Shown one piece after another: positions 30,827-39,769 of a stretch of DNA of 64,000 nucleotides. How positions within the stretch are numbered: the first letter of the stretch is position 1; every line of letters starts with the position of its first letter. The position numbers were made by a program, and so were the translations under genes. Under the pieces are notes generated by a model. That model was not told the DNA's origin. It did no database searches and saw only the letters and a program-made list of their open reading frames with translations. Where the stretch lies: positions 148,969-212,968 of the forward strand of contig NZ_KK366020.1 of the NCBI RefSeq assembly GCF_000686805.1, given 5' to 3'. Origin of the DNA: Bacillus sp. UNC41MFS5 (GTDB taxonomy: Bacteria; Bacillota; Bacilli; Bacillales_B; DSM-18226).

Positions 30827-31789
30827 ATGGAAAGAAGTTTAACGATGGAGCTTGTCCGTGTCACAGAAGCCGCCGCACTTGCTTCAGCCCGCTGGATGGG
30901 CCGTGGGAAAAAAGATGAGGCAGACGGTGCAGCTACCTCGGCAATGCGTGACGTGTTTGACACCGTGCCAATGAAGGGAACTGTAGTAATCGGTGAAGGA
31001 GAAATGGATGAAGCACCGATGCTTTATATTGGCGAAAAACTGGGGACAGGCTATGGTCCGCGCGTTGACGTTGCGGTTGACCCTCTTGAAGGCACCAATA
31101 TTTTAGCATCAGGCGGCTGGAATGCCTTAGCGGTTCTGGCGGTTGCCGACCATGGAAATCTTCTCCATGCTCCCGATATGTATATGGAAAAAATCGCAGT
31201 TGGCCCCGAAGCAGTCGGCCATATTGATATCAATGCGTCTGTTCTTGATAACTTAAAAGCTGTTGCCAAAGCGAAAAATAAAGATATCGAGGATGTTGTG
31301 GCGACGGTCCTAAATCGTCCACGTCACGAACATATTATTGCCCAGCTTCGTGAGGCTGGCGCACGGATCAAATTGATTAATGATGGTGACGTCGCAGGTG
31401 CGATTAATACCGCCTTTGACAATACCGGCGTCGATATTCTCTTTGGTTCTGGCGGTGCCCCTGAAGGCGTTCTTTCAGCGGTGGCGTTAAAATGCCTTGG
31501 CGGCGAAATCATCGGGAAATTGCTGCCGCAAAGTGATGCGGAACTAGAGCGCTGCATCAAAATGGGACTCGATGTTAATCGTGTTCTCCGGATGGAAGAC
31601 CTGGTAAAAGGTGATGACGCCATTTTTGCAGCAACCGGGGTCACAGACGGCGAATTACTGCGCGGTGTTCAATTCAAAGGCTCATACGGCTCAACACACT
31701 CAATCGTCATGCGTGCCAAATCAGGCACCGTCCGCTTCGTCGAAGGCCGTCACAGCCTAAAGAAAAAACCAAACCTAGTGATTAAATAA
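30827..31789 (+). CDS. glpX: class II fructose-1,6-bisphosphatase
   Basis: A 320-residue GlpX-type phosphatase of gluconeogenesis. Metal-binding residues are visible in [11 protein letters not shown] near residue 55 and DPLEGTN near 85. The [10 protein letters not shown] loop is near 205. ATG 30827 is preferred because AAGGGAG lies 9 bases upstream; ATG 30818 overlaps that site. The length matches B. subtilis YwjI. It follows murAB after 88 bases. Confidence 0.94.
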   Translation: MERSLTMELVRVTEAAALASARWMGRGKKDEADGAATSAMRDVFDTVPMKGTVVIGEGEMDEAPMLYIGEKLGTGYGPRVDVAVDPLEGTNILASGGWNALAVLAVADHGNLLHAPDMYMEKIAVGPEAVGHIDINASVLDNLKAVAKAKNKDIEDVVATVLNRPRHEHIIAQLREAGARIKLINDGDVAGAINTAFDNTGVDILFGSGGAPEGVLSAVALKCLGGEIIGKLLPQSDAELERCIKMGLDVNRVLRMEDLVKGDDAIFAATGVTDGELLRGVQFKGSYGSTHSIVMRAKSGTVRFVEGRHSLKKKPNLVIK

Positions 31790-31800
31790 ACGGTGACGAA

Positions 31801-31841
31801 TGAAGGGTGCCTGACACCAATTTGGTGTCAGGCACCCTTCA
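31801..31841. repeat. palindrome of two outward-facing GGTGTCAGGCACC copies
   Basis: Two 20-base arms around a single T, containing GGTGCCTGACACC at 31806 and GGTGTCAGGCACC at 31824. The order of the halves is opposite to that at 567 and 23139. It sits 12 bases after glpX and probably ends its transcript. The following 243 bases to rho are AT-rich with no gene that I accept. Confidence 0.9.
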
Positions 31842-32084
31842 TGGCATCATCTTTTAATTAAATGACTCCTATTACACTCCATTAGGGATTATCCTACAAG
31901 AAGAAATTCCCAATGAACGAAAATAGAAAAATAAGTTGATTAATTTTTTGCATAGAGGGTAAAATAGTAATTGTTTTATTATGCATTATATCTGCAATTC
32001 TATTCATTTCATTTCTACTTCTATCATTATTCCTCAACTCTCTTAATAACATCTGATTGAAAAAAATAAAAGTGTGGTGCACAA

Positions 32085-33350
32085 ATGGAATTAACAATTT
32101 CAAGTTTAGAAAATATGAAGCTGAAGGAACTTTATGAGCTGGCACGCGAATATAAAGTGACCTACTACAGCAAATTAACGAAAAAAGAATTAATTTTTGC
32201 CATCCTGAAATCCCGAGCGGAACAGCAAGGATACTTTTTCATGGAAGGCGTCTTAGAAATTATCCAGTCAGAAGGATTTGGATTCCTACGACCAATCAAT
32301 TACTCGCCAAGCTCAGAAGATATCTACATTTCTGCTTCGCAAATCCGCCGCTTCGACCTTCGTAATGGGGATAAAGTTTCCGGTAAGGTACGACCTCCTA
32401 AAGAAAATGAGCGTTATTATGGACTATTGCACGTAGAAGCGGTTAACGGGGAAGATCCGGAATCGGCGAAGGAACGGGTATATTTCCCAGGCCTGACACC
32501 GCTTTATCCTAACCGCCAGATGAAATTGGAGACCACTCCAAAATATCTTTCGACAAGGATTATGGATGTCATCGCACCGGTTGGTTTTGGGCAGCGTGGG
32601 TTGATTGTTGCCCCTCCTAAGGCTGGTAAAACGATGCTATTAAAAGAAATCGCCAACAGCATTACCACGAACCATCCGGAAGTGGAATTAATTATGCTGT
32701 TGATTGACGAACGTCCGGAGGAAGTAACCGACATTGAGCGTTCGGTTGCAGGTGACGTGGTTAGTTCGACGTTTGATGAAGTGCCGGAAAACCATATTAA
32801 AGTGGCAGAACTTGTGCTCGACCGCGCGATGCGTTTAGTCGAACATAAGCGTGATGTGGTTATTCTGATGGATAGTATTACGCGTCTTGCGCGTGCCTAT
32901 AACTTAGTGATTCCGCCAAGCGGCCGGACACTTTCTGGGGGGATCGACCCCGCAGCTTTCCACCGTCCAAAGCGTTTCTTTGGGGCAGCTCGTAATATCG
33001 AAGAGGGCGGCAGCTTAACGATTCTGGCGACCGCGCTTGTTGATACTGGCTCACGGATGGATGACGTGATTTATGAGGAATTTAAAGGGACAGGTAATAT
33101 GGAACTGCATCTCGATCGTTCGCTTGCAGAGCGCCGTATTTTCCCTGCGCTTGATATCCGTCGTTCAGGAACACGTAAGGAAGAATTATTGATTCCGAAG
33201 GATCATTTGGATAAATTATGGGCGATCCGAAAATCGATGTCCGATTCACCCGATTTTGCAGAGCGTTTCTTGAAAAAATTACGCCAGACCAAGTCGAATG
33301 AGGAGTTCTTTGCCCAATTAGGGGAAGAGCTGAAAACAAGACGGTCGTAG
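32085..33350 (+). CDS. rho: transcription termination factor Rho
   Basis: A 421-residue hexameric RNA helicase. The N-terminal helical region and the RNA-binding cold-shock-like domain (GFGFLRP near residue 65) precede the ATPase core, with Walker [10 protein letters not shown] near 178, Walker [17 protein letters not shown] near 262 and the Q-loop/R-loop segment [15 protein letters not shown]. All match B. subtilis Rho closely. The ATG at 32085 has only a weak GTGGTG site upstream. Confidence 0.97.
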   Translation: MELTISSLENMKLKELYELAREYKVTYYSKLTKKELIFAILKSRAEQQGYFFMEGVLEIIQSEGFGFLRPINYSPSSEDIYISASQIRRFDLRNGDKVSGKVRPPKENERYYGLLHVEAVNGEDPESAKERVYFPGLTPLYPNRQMKLETTPKYLSTRIMDVIAPVGFGQRGLIVAPPKAGKTMLLKEIANSITTNHPEVELIMLLIDERPEEVTDIERSVAGDVVSSTFDEVPENHIKVAELVLDRAMRLVEHKRDVVILMDSITRLARAYNLVIPPSGRTLSGGIDPAAFHRPKRFFGAARNIEEGGSLTILATALVDTGSRMDDVIYEEFKGTGNMELHLDRSLAERRIFPALDIRRSGTRKEELLIPKDHLDKLWAIRKSMSDSPDFAERFLKKLRQTKSNEEFFAQLGEELKTRRS

Positions 33351-33464
33351 CCTACTTGAGGTAGAGCTGGAAACAAGCCGGACCTGGTTAAATTAGTACG
33401 GGACAAGCCTGGTAGAGGGGCTTGGATGGGTTCCTTTTTAAAAAAAGAACCAACAAATCCCAAC

Positions 33465-33493
33465 TTGCAAAAATAGGTTGCCCTTGTTATAAT
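33465..33493 (+). promoter_or_regulatory. rpmE promoter
   Basis: TTGCAA (33465-33470), a 17-bp spacer and TATAAT (33488-33493), with an extended TG before the -10 box. A leader of about 90 nt follows, which could hold the known L31 autoregulatory leader structure; I cannot confirm a fold. Confidence 0.8.
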
Positions 33494-33590
33494 GGGTGCA
33501 GTGTGTTTTTAGTATTTCAGTGCTTGTTTTTGGACAGGTGCTTTATATAACTCTGTTTCGAAAGATTCAGGGCGGAAGGAGATGAAAAGA

Positions 33591-33806
33591 ATGAAAGCAG
33601 GAATTCATCCAAATTATAAAACAGTAACGGTGTCATGTGCATGTGGTAATACATTTGAAACTGGTTCTGTTAAAAATGAAATTCGTGTTGAAACATGTTC
33701 AGAATGTCATCCATTCTACACTGGTCGTCAAAAATTCGCTGAAGCTGGCGGACGTGTTGACCGTTTCAACAAGAAATATGGCATTAAAACTCAACAGCAA
33801 CAATAA
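33591..33806 (+). CDS. rpmE: 50S ribosomal protein L31 (zinc form)
   Basis: A 71-residue ribosomal protein. Cysteines in CACGN (near 15-17) and CSEC (near 35-38) show the zinc-binding C+ type, which Bacillus replaces with the zinc-free YtiA form under zinc starvation. ATG 33591 fits AAGGAG spacing and the family N-terminus [12 protein letters not shown] 33582 is too close to the site. Confidence 0.96.
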   Translation: MKAGIHPNYKTVTVSCACGNTFETGSVKNEIRVETCSECHPFYTGRQKFAEAGGRVDRFNKKYGIKTQQQQ

Positions 33807-33818
33807 TTGTAAAAAAGT

Positions 33819-33853
33819 ACAGGCAAGAAGCAACACTTACTTGCCTGTTTTTT
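33819..33853 (+). terminator. terminator of rpmE
   Basis: ACAGGCAAG and its complement form a 9-bp stem followed by a T run. Confidence 0.9.
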
Positions 33854-33917
33854 ATTTAAATAAATTCACTTTTTGAAATAGATTTTATGGATTTGCTAGG
33901 AAGGAGACGCCGTTTTT

Positions 33918-34535
33918 ATGTATTTAATGAAGCAAAGCGGATGGGTTGAGGTTATCTGTGGCAGTATGTTTTCTGGAAAATCAGAGGAATTGATTCGCCG
34001 TGTGAGACGGGCTCAGTTCGCTAAACAAAAGATTGCTGTGTTTAAGCCGAAAATTGATAATCGCTATCACGATCAACAGGTTGTGTCCCATAATGGTTCT
34101 TCTTTTCATGCGAAGCCGATTGCTCATTCGATGGAGATTCTCCACCATGTGGAAGCAGATATCGATATTATTGCGATTGATGAGGTTCAGTTTTTTGATG
34201 AAGGAATTGTTCGGATTGTGCAGCAGCTGGCTGACAGCGGCCATCGTGTGGTTTGTGCGGGTCTGGATATGGATTTCCGCGGCGAGCCGTTTGGTCAGAT
34301 GCCAGCATTGATGGCGATTGCTGAATCGGTGACGAAGCTGCAGGCGGTCTGTTCGGTGTGCGGTTCACCATCAAGCCGGACGCAGCGCTTGATTGACGGC
34401 CATCCAGCCTCCTACCATGACCCAGTCATCTTAGTAGGTGCCTCCGAAGCGTACGAGCCACGCTGCCGCCACCACCACGAAGTCCCAAAAACTGTCGTCT
34501 CCCGGACAAGCATCGAGCAAGAAGCAACAAACTAA
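33918..34535 (+). CDS. tdk: thymidine kinase
   Basis: A 205-residue type II thymidine kinase that phosphorylates thymidine for salvage. Walker A is [10 protein letters not shown] (near residues 15-24) and Walker B is the [10 protein letters not shown] segment near 85. Zinc-binding cysteines lie in CSVCG near 150 with a further Cys near the C-terminus. AAGGAG lies about 11 bases before the ATG. Gene order rpmE-tdk-prfA is conserved in Bacillus, but here about 3 kb of other genes separate tdk from prfA. Confidence 0.95.
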   Translation: MYLMKQSGWVEVICGSMFSGKSEELIRRVRRAQFAKQKIAVFKPKIDNRYHDQQVVSHNGSSFHAKPIAHSMEILHHVEADIDIIAIDEVQFFDEGIVRIVQQLADSGHRVVCAGLDMDFRGEPFGQMPALMAIAESVTKLQAVCSVCGSPSSRTQRLIDGHPASYHDPVILVGASEAYEPRCRHHHEVPKTVVSRTSIEQEATN

Positions 34536-34563
34536 TATCAAGGTGTCGTCAGTTTACATAATT

Positions 34564-34576
34564 AGTGCCTGACACC
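34564..34576 (-). repeat. copy of the GGTGTCAGGCACC word with one mismatch
   Basis: AGTGCCTGACACC, preceded at 34543 by a GGTGTCGTCAG fragment that may be a decayed partner arm. Confidence 0.65.
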
Positions 34577-34606
34577 GTAAATGAGTTTAACACTATGATT
34601 AACTAC

Positions 34607-34642
34607 AACTGTCTGAGAAGGGGATTCTCGGGCAGTTTTTTT
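34607..34642 (+). terminator. terminator of tdk
   Basis: AACTGTCTGAGAA and TTCTCGGGCAGTT pair over 13 positions with two G-T pairs, followed by a T run. Confidence 0.85.
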
Positions 34643-34712
34643 GTTTGGTTGGAAAGATTTCACTCGCTCTGTTCTTGCAGACTCCGGGCATGATAGTAAT
34701 GGGAGGTGTAAG

Positions 34713-35189
34713 ATGCAAAAGTTTATGCTGTTTCTCTCATTATGTATGATGTTTTTAGTCAGCGGCTGTAATGGGAATGAAGGTGGGAATCATGGGAATG
34801 AACAGGCTTATGATCTTAAGAATGACCGTTCGGCACCGAATTATATGTCCAATCGCGGTGAAAATAAGCAGCGGATGGTTGAAGATGATATTACCAACCA
34901 AAATCCTAATTTTCTCAACCTGAGTAGGACGGGAAGCGGCTCTGAAACGGGCGGCGGAAAAGACACAGGCGAAGATATCAACAAGGCAAAACAAGTGATT
35001 GCTGATACAAATGAATTTACAGTCGATTCGGTCTGGATAAATGGTGACCGGATGTGGGTATCTGTTTATAAAAAAGGCATGCAGTCTGAGCAGGGCAAAG
35101 TTAAGGCGGAAGCCCGGCTTCACCGCAAACTAATTCAGGCTTTGCCGCGCTATAAAATGGAGGTACGCGTAAAAGAAGATCGTAGGTAG
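34713..35189 (+). CDS. YhcN/YlaJ-type sporulation lipoprotein
   Basis: A 158-residue lipoprotein. A hydrophobic signal ends in the lipobox LVSGC with Cys19 as the lipidated residue. A Gly- and Asn-rich linker follows. The C-terminal domain (about 85-158) has the pattern INKAKQVI...DSVWINGDRMWVSVYKK that I associate with the YhcN/YlaJ family of spore membrane lipoproteins. ATG 34713 follows GGGAGGTG. It is not at this position in B. subtilis. The family call is moderate. Confidence 0.75.
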   Translation: MQKFMLFLSLCMMFLVSGCNGNEGGNHGNEQAYDLKNDRSAPNYMSNRGENKQRMVEDDITNQNPNFLNLSRTGSGSETGGGKDTGEDINKAKQVIADTNEFTVDSVWINGDRMWVSVYKKGMQSEQGKVKAEARLHRKLIQALPRYKMEVRVKEDRR

Positions 35190-35190
35190 C

Positions 35191-35219
35191 ATGCTCTGAA
35201 TTTCAGGGCATGTTTTTTA
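35191..35219 (+). terminator. terminator of the spore lipoprotein gene
   Basis: CATGCTCTGA pairs with TCAGGGCATG around a 3-base loop, followed by TTTTTT. Confidence 0.85.
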
Positions 35220-35225
35220 GTGATA

Positions 35226-35295
35226 TGACGCACTGTCACTTTTTTATTGACGTATGACACGGTGTCATATATAATTAATTTATGACAAGATGTCA
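35226..35295 (+). promoter_or_regulatory. TetR/MFS promoter with three palindromic operators
   Basis: TTGACG (35247-35252), 17 bp, TATAAT (35270-35275). Three 13-bp palindromes of the form TGACnnnnTGTCA lie at 35226 (TGACGCACTGTCA), 35255 (TGACACGGTGTCA) and 35283 (TGACAAGATGTCA). Their centres are 29 and 28 bp apart. The middle one lies inside the promoter spacer and the third covers the transcription start region. Confidence 0.85.
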
Positions 35296-35316
35296 CATGT
35301 GGATAGGAGAGAAATA

Positions 35317-35940
35317 ATGCCAAAACAAACCTATTTTCACTTACCAAAAGATAAGCAGGACAAATTAATTGAAGCTGCTAAAAGGGAATTTTCGAGAGTC
35401 CCATTACATGAAGCATCCATTGCAAATATTATTAAAAGTGCGGAAATTCCAAGGGGGAGCTTTTATCAATATTTTGAGGATAAAGAGGATATCTATTATT
35501 TCTTGTTAAATCAACTTGCGCAAAAAAATAATGAACGATTTATTGGTCTTCTTAAAGAAAAGAATGGGGATTTATTTGAGACATTTATTGAGTCATTTCA
35601 ATATTTGATAACGTTCCACAGAAATCATGAGCACCAAAACTTTTTTAAACATGCTTTTTTAAATATGAATTATAAAGTAGAGAAAACATTCGCCAATCAT
35701 GTTTATGAGCAAAATCAAAAAGCTCAGTTTTTAAATACGATTAGCCTCATAGATAGAGTAAATTTAAACATTCAAAGTGATCAAGAATTGCACCATATTT
35801 TAAAAATGATGGGTGCTGTAACCTTTCAGAATTTGATCCAAATGATTGTAAAGGATTGGACGGATGAGGAAGCGCTTATGAATTATAGAGTGCAAATCGA
35901 CTTGCTAAAAAGAGGATTTTATAAAGAAGAATCTAAATAA
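35317..35940 (+). CDS. TetR-family repressor of an efflux pump
   Basis: A 207-residue TetR/AcrR protein with the helix-turn-helix at about residues 24-52 (SIANIIKSAEIPRGSFYQYF) and a helical ligand domain rich in aromatic residues. AGGAGAG precedes ATG 35317. It begins 22 bases after the third operator and 20 bases before the transporter gene, the standard layout of an autorepressed drug efflux operon. Base composition is noticeably AT-richer than neighbouring genes, and the pair interrupts a conserved gene order, so acquisition by transfer is likely. Confidence 0.88.
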   Translation: MPKQTYFHLPKDKQDKLIEAAKREFSRVPLHEASIANIIKSAEIPRGSFYQYFEDKEDIYYFLLNQLAQKNNERFIGLLKEKNGDLFETFIESFQYLITFHRNHEHQNFFKHAFLNMNYKVEKTFANHVYEQNQKAQFLNTISLIDRVNLNIQSDQELHHILKMMGAVTFQNLIQMIVKDWTDEEALMNYRVQIDLLKRGFYKEESK

Positions 35941-35960
35941 AGGATAAGGGGATAGGATAG

Positions 35961-37475
35961 ATGGATTCAACATTACAACAAAGAAAACCACCATATTTAA
36001 TGATCGCGATTTTATTTATCGGGGCAATGGTTTCTTTTCTCAATAACTCGCTTTTAAATGTAGCGCTGCCATCGATTATGATTGACTTAAATATAAAAGA
36101 TTATTCAACGGTTCAGTGGTTATCGACAGGCTATATGCTGGTCAGTGGGATATTAATTCCCGCATCAGCCTTTTTATTAACACGCTTTTCAAATCGACAC
36201 TTATTTATTACATCGATGGCGATTTTTACCTTAGGGACTGCCGTTGCGGCCTTTGCTCCAAACTTTGGACTCTTACTCACAGGGCGAATGATTCAAGCAG
36301 CCGGTTCTTCGGTCATGGGTCCTTTATTAATGAATATTATGTTAGTAAGTTTTCCTCGTGAACAACGTGGGACGGCAATGGGTATTTTTGGATTAGTTAT
36401 GATTACAGCCCCAGCAATTGGCCCTACATTATCAGGTTACATTGTAGAGTACTATGACTGGCGCGTACTTTTCGAAATGATTTTACCGTTAGCGGTTATT
36501 AGTTTATTATTAGCTGTTTGGAAACTTGAAAATGTAATGGAACAAAACAAAAGTGCAAAACTTGATTATTTTTCTGTTGTATTATCTAGTATTGGCTTTG
36601 GTGGATTGCTATACGGCTTTAGTTCGGCGAGTGCAGATGGATGGACAGATACAATCGTCTTAACAACATTAATCGTGGGTGGAATCGCGCTCATTGCCTT
36701 CATTGTTCGTCAATTAAAAATGAAAGAACCTTTATTGGACTTACGTGTTTACAAGTACCCAATGTTTGCGCTTGGATCAATTATTGCAATTGTGAATGCA
36801 GTTGCCATGTTCTCCGGTATGATTTTAACGCCAGCTTATGTTCAGAATGTACGGGGGATTTCACCACTTGATTCAGGGTTAATGATGCTGCCTGGTGCGA
36901 TTGTGATGGGGATTATGATGCCGATTACCGGAAAATTATTTGATAAGTTTGGTCCTCGTATTCTAGCGGTGGTCGGACTTGTGGTTACAGCGATTTCAAC
37001 TTACATGCTTGCAAACTTACAAATCGATTCTAGTTACACCTATATTGTTCTTGTTTACACATTAAGGATGTTTGGGATGTCAATGGTGATGATGCCAATC
37101 ATGACAAACGGGCTAAATCAATTACCAACGCGCTTAAATCCACACGGTACAGCTATCAACAATACAGCGCAGCAAGTGTCTGGTTCGATTGGTACCGCTA
37201 TTCTGATTACGATCATGAATTCTGTGACAAAAACAGAAGCTACAAGCCTAATGGCCGGGGTCGATCCGACAACGCTGACAGAAGCTTCTACTGCTCTATT
37301 AACCAAGCAAGCTTTATTAGCAGGTATTCAATATTCATTTTATGTTACACTTGCCATTAATATTGTCGCACTTGTATTAGCATTATTCGTTAAACGTGTG
37401 GATACAAGTGAAGTAGTGGTTAGACAGTTAGACCAGCAAGGAAACAAACAAATGAAGCCTGCAGCTATTCAATAA
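35961..37475 (+). CDS. MFS multidrug efflux transporter (DHA2 family)
   Basis: A 504-residue protein with about 14 membrane segments, the DHA2 (EmrB/LmrB/QacA) topology. The N-terminus has SFLNNSLLNVALPSI, and the motif C-type stretch VMITAPAIGPTLSG near residue 150 marks an antiporter. It is expected to export hydrophobic toxic compounds using proton motive force; the substrate is unknown. It is probably co-transcribed with the TetR gene. The weak AAGGGGATAGG site lies before the ATG. Confidence 0.88.
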   Translation: MDSTLQQRKPPYLMIAILFIGAMVSFLNNSLLNVALPSIMIDLNIKDYSTVQWLSTGYMLVSGILIPASAFLLTRFSNRHLFITSMAIFTLGTAVAAFAPNFGLLLTGRMIQAAGSSVMGPLLMNIMLVSFPREQRGTAMGIFGLVMITAPAIGPTLSGYIVEYYDWRVLFEMILPLAVISLLLAVWKLENVMEQNKSAKLDYFSVVLSSIGFGGLLYGFSSASADGWTDTIVLTTLIVGGIALIAFIVRQLKMKEPLLDLRVYKYPMFALGSIIAIVNAVAMFSGMILTPAYVQNVRGISPLDSGLMMLPGAIVMGIMMPITGKLFDKFGPRILAVVGLVVTAISTYMLANLQIDSSYTYIVLVYTLRMFGMSMVMMPIMTNGLNQLPTRLNPHGTAINNTAQQVSGSIGTAILITIMNSVTKTEATSLMAGVDPTTLTEASTALLTKQALLAGIQYSFYVTLAINIVALVLALFVKRVDTSEVVVRQLDQQGNKQMKPAAIQ

Positions 37476-37489
37476 ATATTGATTTTTTA

Positions 37490-37525
37490 GGCTGGCTTAT
37501 CGTGATGACGGTAAGCCAGCCCTTT
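37490..37525 (+). terminator. terminator of the efflux operon
   Basis: GGCTGGCTTA and its complement form a perfect 10-bp stem with a 12-base loop, followed by CTTTAT. Confidence 0.8.
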
Positions 37526-37577
37526 ATGTTTAAAGTGAAAAATCAGTTACGAAAAAATATCCCCCTAGAATTTGGTT

Positions 37578-37606
37578 TTGACGGTTGTTTTCACCTATAC
37601 TATAAT
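37578..37606 (+). promoter_or_regulatory. prfA promoter
   Basis: TTGACG (37578-37583), a 17-bp spacer and TATAAT (37601-37606), 38 bases before the start. Confidence 0.85.
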
Positions 37607-37643
37607 TAGAATGTTATGGACAAAAAATTGAGGTGAATAGACT

Positions 37644-38717
37644 GTGTTTGATCGTCTTCAATCGGTGGAAGATCGCTATGATAAGTTGAATGAACTTTTG
37701 AGCGACCCAGAGATTATTAATGATACAAAAAAACTACGTGATTATTCAAAAGAACAATCTGATATACAAGAAACAGTACAAACGTATCGTGAGTATAAAG
37801 AGGCGCGCGCGCAGCTTCAGGATGCGAAAGTGATGTTAGATGAGAAACTGGATGCTGAGATGCGTGAAATGGTGAAGGAAGAAGTTAACGAACTGGAAGC
37901 GCAAATCGTGGAATTAGAAGCAAAGATGAAGATTCTCTTGATTCCGAAGGATCCGAACGATGATAAGAACGTTATCTTTGAAATCCGCGGGGCAGCGGGT
38001 GGAGATGAAGCGGCCTTGTTTGCGGGGAATCTGTACCGCATGTACAGCCGTTTTGCGGAAGCGCAAGGCTGGAAGATTGATGTTCTAGATGCGAGCCCGA
38101 CTGGTCTTGGCGGGTACAAGGAAATCAGCTTTATGATTAACGGTCAGGGTGCTTATTCGAAATTGAAGTTTGAAAACGGAGCACACCGTGTGCAGCGTGT
38201 TCCGGAGACGGAATCAAGCGGCCGGATTCATACGTCGACGGCGACGGTTGTGTGTTTGCCGGAAGCAGAAGAATTAGACGTAGAAATCAACGATAAAGAT
38301 ATCCGTTTTGATGCGTTTGCATCCAGCGGCGCCGGCGGGCAGTCCGTTAATACGACGATGTCAGCGGTTCGTTTAACGCATATTCCCACGGGGATTGTCG
38401 TTTCGATTCAGGATGAGAAATCGCAGCATAAGAACAAAGATAAAGCGATGAAGGTATTGCGTGCCCGCATTTATGATAAGTACCAGCAGGAAGCACAGGC
38501 GGAGTATGATTCTGTACGAAAATCGGCGGTTGGTACCGGGGACCGTTCGGAACGGATTCGTACGTATAACTTCCCGCAAAACCGGGTGACGGACCACCGT
38601 ATCGGCTTAACGATTCAAAAGCTTGATCAAATTTTGGAAGGCAAGCTCGATGATATCATCGATGCGCTGATTATGGATGATCAAGCGCGCAGGCTGGAAG
38701 ATGCCTCAAATGAGTAA
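37644..38717 (+). CDS. prfA: peptide chain release factor 1
   Basis: A 357-residue class I release factor recognising UAA and UAG. The GGQ motif (SGAGGQSVN, near residue 232) lies in the catalytic domain. Its Gln is the residue methylated by PrmC, encoded next. The start is GTG 37644 after GAGGTG. The last 8 bases overlap the prmC start (ATGAGTAA), so the two are translationally coupled. Confidence 0.97.
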   Translation: MFDRLQSVEDRYDKLNELLSDPEIINDTKKLRDYSKEQSDIQETVQTYREYKEARAQLQDAKVMLDEKLDAEMREMVKEEVNELEAQIVELEAKMKILLIPKDPNDDKNVIFEIRGAAGGDEAALFAGNLYRMYSRFAEAQGWKIDVLDASPTGLGGYKEISFMINGQGAYSKLKFENGAHRVQRVPETESSGRIHTSTATVVCLPEAEELDVEINDKDIRFDAFASSGAGGQSVNTTMSAVRLTHIPTGIVVSIQDEKSQHKNKDKAMKVLRARIYDKYQQEAQAEYDSVRKSAVGTGDRSERIRTYNFPQNRVTDHRIGLTIQKLDQILEGKLDDIIDALIMDDQARRLEDASNE

Positions 38718-39624
38718 AAAAGTTTTCGAAGCTCTTCAATGGGCTTCTTCTTTTTTAGGTCCAGCCAATCGTGATGCCAATGCGGGTGAGCTTTTGCTGC
38801 GCCATTTTACCGGGATGAGCCGGGCGCAGTTGTTTGCGAATATGCGCGATGAGTTAGCTCCAGGTGTGTGGGAGGACTTTGAACAAGCAGTCTTTGACCA
38901 TGTGAAGGGTGTACCTGTGCAGTATATTATTGGTTCGGAGGAGTTTTACGGGCGGCCGTTTCTCGTCAATGAAGAGGTGTTGATTCCGAGACCGGAAACG
39001 GAAGAACTCGTCTACGGCGCCCTCCAACGGATCAAGCGGCTATTTGGTGGCACGAAACAAGTCATCAAGCTGGCGGATATCGGAACCGGCAGCGGCGCCA
39101 TCGCCATCACCATGAAGCTGGAAGAAGCGGAACTTAGGATGGTGTCAGGCACCAATTCTCCTATGAAGCCAGTGTTAATGGTGTCAGGCACCGATATTGC
39201 TGAGGCGTCTTTGGCTGTGGCGCGGGAGAATGCGGCGCGGCTTGAAGCTGAGGTGGAGTTTTTGCAGGGGGATTTGCTGGGACCGTTTTTGGAGAGCGGG
39301 GCTCGGTTTGATGTGATTCTCTCAAATCCGCCTTATATTCCACTCGGGGATATCACGACGATGTCGGAGGTTGTGACGGAGCATGAGCCGCACAGGGCGT
39401 TGTTTGCGGGTACAGACGGCTTGGATTTCTACCGCCGTTTTATGGTTGAGCTGCCGCAGGTGTTAGAGACGCGCGCGCTGGTTGGATTCGAGATTGGGGC
39501 TGGTCAGGGCGAAGCGGTAGCGGAGCTTTTGCGAAAGGCTTTTGAAGGCTCCAAAGTGGAGATTGTGAATGATATTAATGGCAGGGACCGGATGGTGTTT
39601 GCTGAAATCGGCTTCGGAGACTAG
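38710..39624 (+). CDS. prmC: release factor glutamine methyltransferase
   Basis: A 304-residue S-adenosylmethionine-dependent enzyme methylating the GGQ glutamine of release factors. The helical N-domain (1-80), motif [11 protein letters not shown] near 120 and catalytic NPPYIP near 205 are intact. It is about 16 residues longer than the B. subtilis protein. Between the first two strands of the Rossmann core there is [18 protein letters not shown] (residues 144-161), in which MVSGT is encoded twice by ATG plus an exact GGTGTCAGGCACC. The frame is not broken, so function may survive. ATG 38710 is chosen from family alignment and the overlap with prfA. Confidence 0.92.
   Translation: MSKKVFEALQWASSFLGPANRDANAGELLLRHFTGMSRAQLFANMRDELAPGVWEDFEQAVFDHVKGVPVQYIIGSEEFYGRPFLVNEEVLIPRPETEELVYGALQRIKRLFGGTKQVIKLADIGTGSGAIAITMKLEEAELRMVSGTNSPMKPVLMVSGTDIAEASLAVARENAARLEAEVEFLQGDLLGPFLESGARFDVILSNPPYIPLGDITTMSEVVTEHEPHRALFAGTDGLDFYRRFMVELPQVLETRALVGFEIGAGQGEAVAELLRKAFEGSKVEIVNDINGRDRMVFAEIGFGD
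39141..39192 (+). repeat. two in-frame GGTGTCAGGCACC copies inside prmC
   Basis: Exact copies at 39141-39153 and 39180-39192, 39 bp (13 codons) apart. Each is preceded by AT, so the pair acts as a 15-bp direct repeat flanking a 24-bp stretch. Confidence 0.95.
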
Positions 39625-39643
39625 GTCCCGAGGCCTTTTTTTT
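39610..39643 (+). terminator. terminator of prfA-prmC
   Basis: GGCTTCGG pairs with CCGAGGCC (one G-T pair), overlapping the prmC stop codon, followed by a run of eight or more T. Confidence 0.8.
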
Positions 39644-39713
39644 TAGGTCACCATGTAAATTGCCGCCGTGAATATTGCCAACATGAATCTCTGAAATATA
39701 TCAAAATTTAATA

Positions 39714-39743
39714 GTTTAAGATTCTGGCATTTTGTCCAAAATG
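39714..39743 (+). promoter_or_regulatory. possible sigma-F promoter of spoIIR
   Basis: GTTTA at 39714 and GTCCAAAATG at 39734, 15 bp apart, partly match the sigma-F elements GYWTA and GGNRANANTR. spoIIR is a known sigma-F gene. Confidence 0.4.
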
Positions 39744-39769
39744 AAGATATCGAAGGGACGGTGCTAGAA

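Noticed and set aside
31894..32145. 83-codon minus-strand frame before rho
   Set aside because: It begins inside rho, has no clear ribosome binding site and no family resemblance.
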